Assembly: GCF_014217785.1 (NCBI RefSeq) | Contig: NZ_CP048814.1 | Span: 310,001 to 374,000 of the forward strand | Length of the DNA: 64,000 nt | Reading direction: 5' to 3' | DNA from: Rhodococcus triatomae | GTDB taxonomy: Bacteria; Actinomycetota; Actinomycetes; Mycobacteriales; Mycobacteriaceae | In this document: positions 63,158 through 64,000 of the stretch, in pieces | Layout: every line of letters begins with the position of its first letter | How positions within the stretch are numbered: position 1 is the first letter of the stretch | The notes under the pieces: generated by a model | The model's input: only the letters and a program-made list of their open reading frames with translations | The model's database searches: none | Told to the model about the DNA's origin: nothing | Program-made: the position numbers and the translations under genes

Positions 63158-64000
63158 TCACACCGGGAGCAACCCGGCGACCACTGCAGCGAGCTGCTGG
63201 GCCGACCGGCACTCGTGCATGCTCACGATCTCGTTGTAGACCTCGGCCGCCGAATCCCCGGTGCCCCATTGGCCGCGGGGCTCCGGATTGAGCCAGTGGG
63301 CGTGCCGCGCCGTCGACACCAGGTGCGCGAGCGCGCCGACGTTCGGGTCGCGGTAGTTGTTGCGGCCGTCGCCCAGGATCAGCACCGAGCTGCGCGGCGT
63401 CACGGCCTGGGAGAACCGCTCCGCGAAGACTCCGAACGAATGGCCGTAGTCGGAATGCCCGTCGTAGGTGACGAGCTCGGCCTCGCGCACCATCCTGCTC
63501 ATCGCCACTCCCAGGTCCGCCCCGGTGTCGAAGAAGCGGGTCACCTCGTCGGTGCTGTCGATGAAGGCGAAGACGCGCACCCGCGAGAACTGCTCACGCA
63601 GCGCGTGGACGAGCAGCAGGGTGAAGTGGCTGAAGCCGGCGACCGAGCCGGACACGTCGCACAGGACGACCAGCTCGGGCCGCGCCCGTTTGGGTTTGCG
63701 CTGGACGAGGTCGATGGGCACGCCCCCGGTGGACATCGATTTGCGCAGGGTGCGCCGCAGGTCGATCGCCCCGGCACGGCTCCGCGAACGACGCACCGCG
63801 AGGCGGCTCGCCAGCAGCCTGGCCAGTGGCGCGACGTTGCGCTGCAGAGTTCTCAGCTCGGCGTCCGAGGCGCGCAGGAAGTCCACTTCCTCGGCGAGCT
63901 TGGGAACGCCGTAGTTCGCGACCCGTTCCTTGCCCAGATTCTCCGCCGAACGGCGCCGGGTCTCGTTCTCGACCATCCTGCGGAAGTCGGCCAGCCGCTG
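63158..64000 (-). CDS. VWA-domain protein (CoxE-like), 5' end outside window
   Basis: The visible 280 residues run to the window edge, so the N-terminus is missing. The VWA domain has the [15 protein letters not shown] (D-x-S-x-S), with [13 protein letters not shown] supplying the late Asp, and [26 protein letters not shown] between. The preceding [23 protein letters not shown] is typical of CoxE-like proteins that work with MoxR AAA+ ATPases. Expect such an ATPase gene just upstream, beyond the window. Ends 20 nt before nadD. Confidence 0.85.
   Translation of the reverse strand, partial: QRLADFRRMVENETRRRSAENLGKERVANYGVPKLAEEVDFLRASDAELRTLQRNVAPLARLLASRLAVRRSRSRAGAIDLRRTLRKSMSTGGVPIDLVQRKPKRARPELVVLCDVSGSVAGFSHFTLLLVHALREQFSRVRVFAFIDSTDEVTRFFDTGADLGVAMSRMVREAELVTYDGHSDYGHSFGVFAERFSQAVTPRSSVLILGDGRNNYRDPNVGALAHLVSTARHAHWLNPEPRGQWGTGDSAAEVYNEIVSMHECRSAQQLAAVVAGLLPV

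Noticed and set aside
1-64000. CRISPR arrays, insertion sequences, rRNA genes
   Set aside because: No regularly spaced repeats, transposase-like proteins or rRNA sequence were seen in the window.

Overview
The window is high-GC actinobacterial chromosome. Gene content and order follow the mycobacterial dnaG-to-nadD block (roughly Rv2342 to Rv2425c of M. tuberculosis, orthology judged from memory of that map). Octanoyltransferase/phosphoglycerate-phosphatase genes of methylglucose lipopolysaccharide synthesis, a decaprenyl-type UppS, IdeR-like iron boxes and DUF3558-type lipoproteins point to a mycolic-acid actinomycete. The absence of a mycobactin cluster beside hemW and the Rhodococcus-like accessory genes make Rhodococcus (or a close relative such as Nocardia) most likely.

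Layout. 0-8.5 kb: end of a membrane protein gene, tRNA-Asn, dnaG, a secreted lipase, dgt, a YdcF-like gene and a TPM-domain protein. 8.5-14.3 kb: glyS, the zinc pair smtB-zur, a YbjN-like gene, uppS, recO. 13.6-19.6 kb is accessory: a divergent flavin-type oxidase/MocR pair, a siderophore-interacting reductase and a ferric-siderophore lipoprotein (each with an IdeR-like box over its -10), a hydrolase and a second split-barrel protein. 19.6-27.9 kb: a long leftward series hrcA-dnaJ2-rsmE-esterase-phoH-ybeY-corC-(cdd-like)-era for stress response and ribosome maturation. 28-29.6 kb: a small ParB-like protein gene and hemW. 29.8-35.5 kb: assimilatory sulfate reduction operon sirA-cysH-cysD-cysN-chelatase. 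35.6-37.2 kb: a universal stress protein and sodA. 37.3-41.5 kb: sulfate ABC importer subI-cysT-cysW-cysA. 41.5-52.4 kb: tiny membrane proteins, a nitronate monooxygenase-like gene, lepA, a solitary PemK-like gene, tandem SGNH hydrolases, an aquaporin, the transglutaminase/alpha-E/ATP-grasp trio and rpsT. 52.5-53.5 kb holA, then a lower-GC four-gene island (53.5-57.0 kb) with a type VII secretion-like protein. 57.1-63.1 kb: comEC, comEA, degV, octT, gpgP, rsfS, nadD; a VWA protein gene runs off the end.

How it fits together. The sulfate importer and the sulfate/sulfite reduction operon supply sulfide for cysteine, and both are preceded by short reading frames rich in cysteine codons: one HVDL-type peptide with six Cys before sirA, and one 25-residue peptide ending Cys-Cys-Cys before subI. 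These look like paired cysteine-responsive attenuators. sodA has a perfect 20-bp palindrome matching the SoxR box, sitting in a 19-bp promoter spacer, which suggests direct redox control. Many genes show a TAGACT/GAGACT-type -10 only 6-8 nt before the start codon, indicating leaderless mRNAs. The strongest candidates for something undescribed are the Cys-leader pair, the SoxR-box sodA promoter and the type VII secretion-like cassette inserted between comEC and holA.
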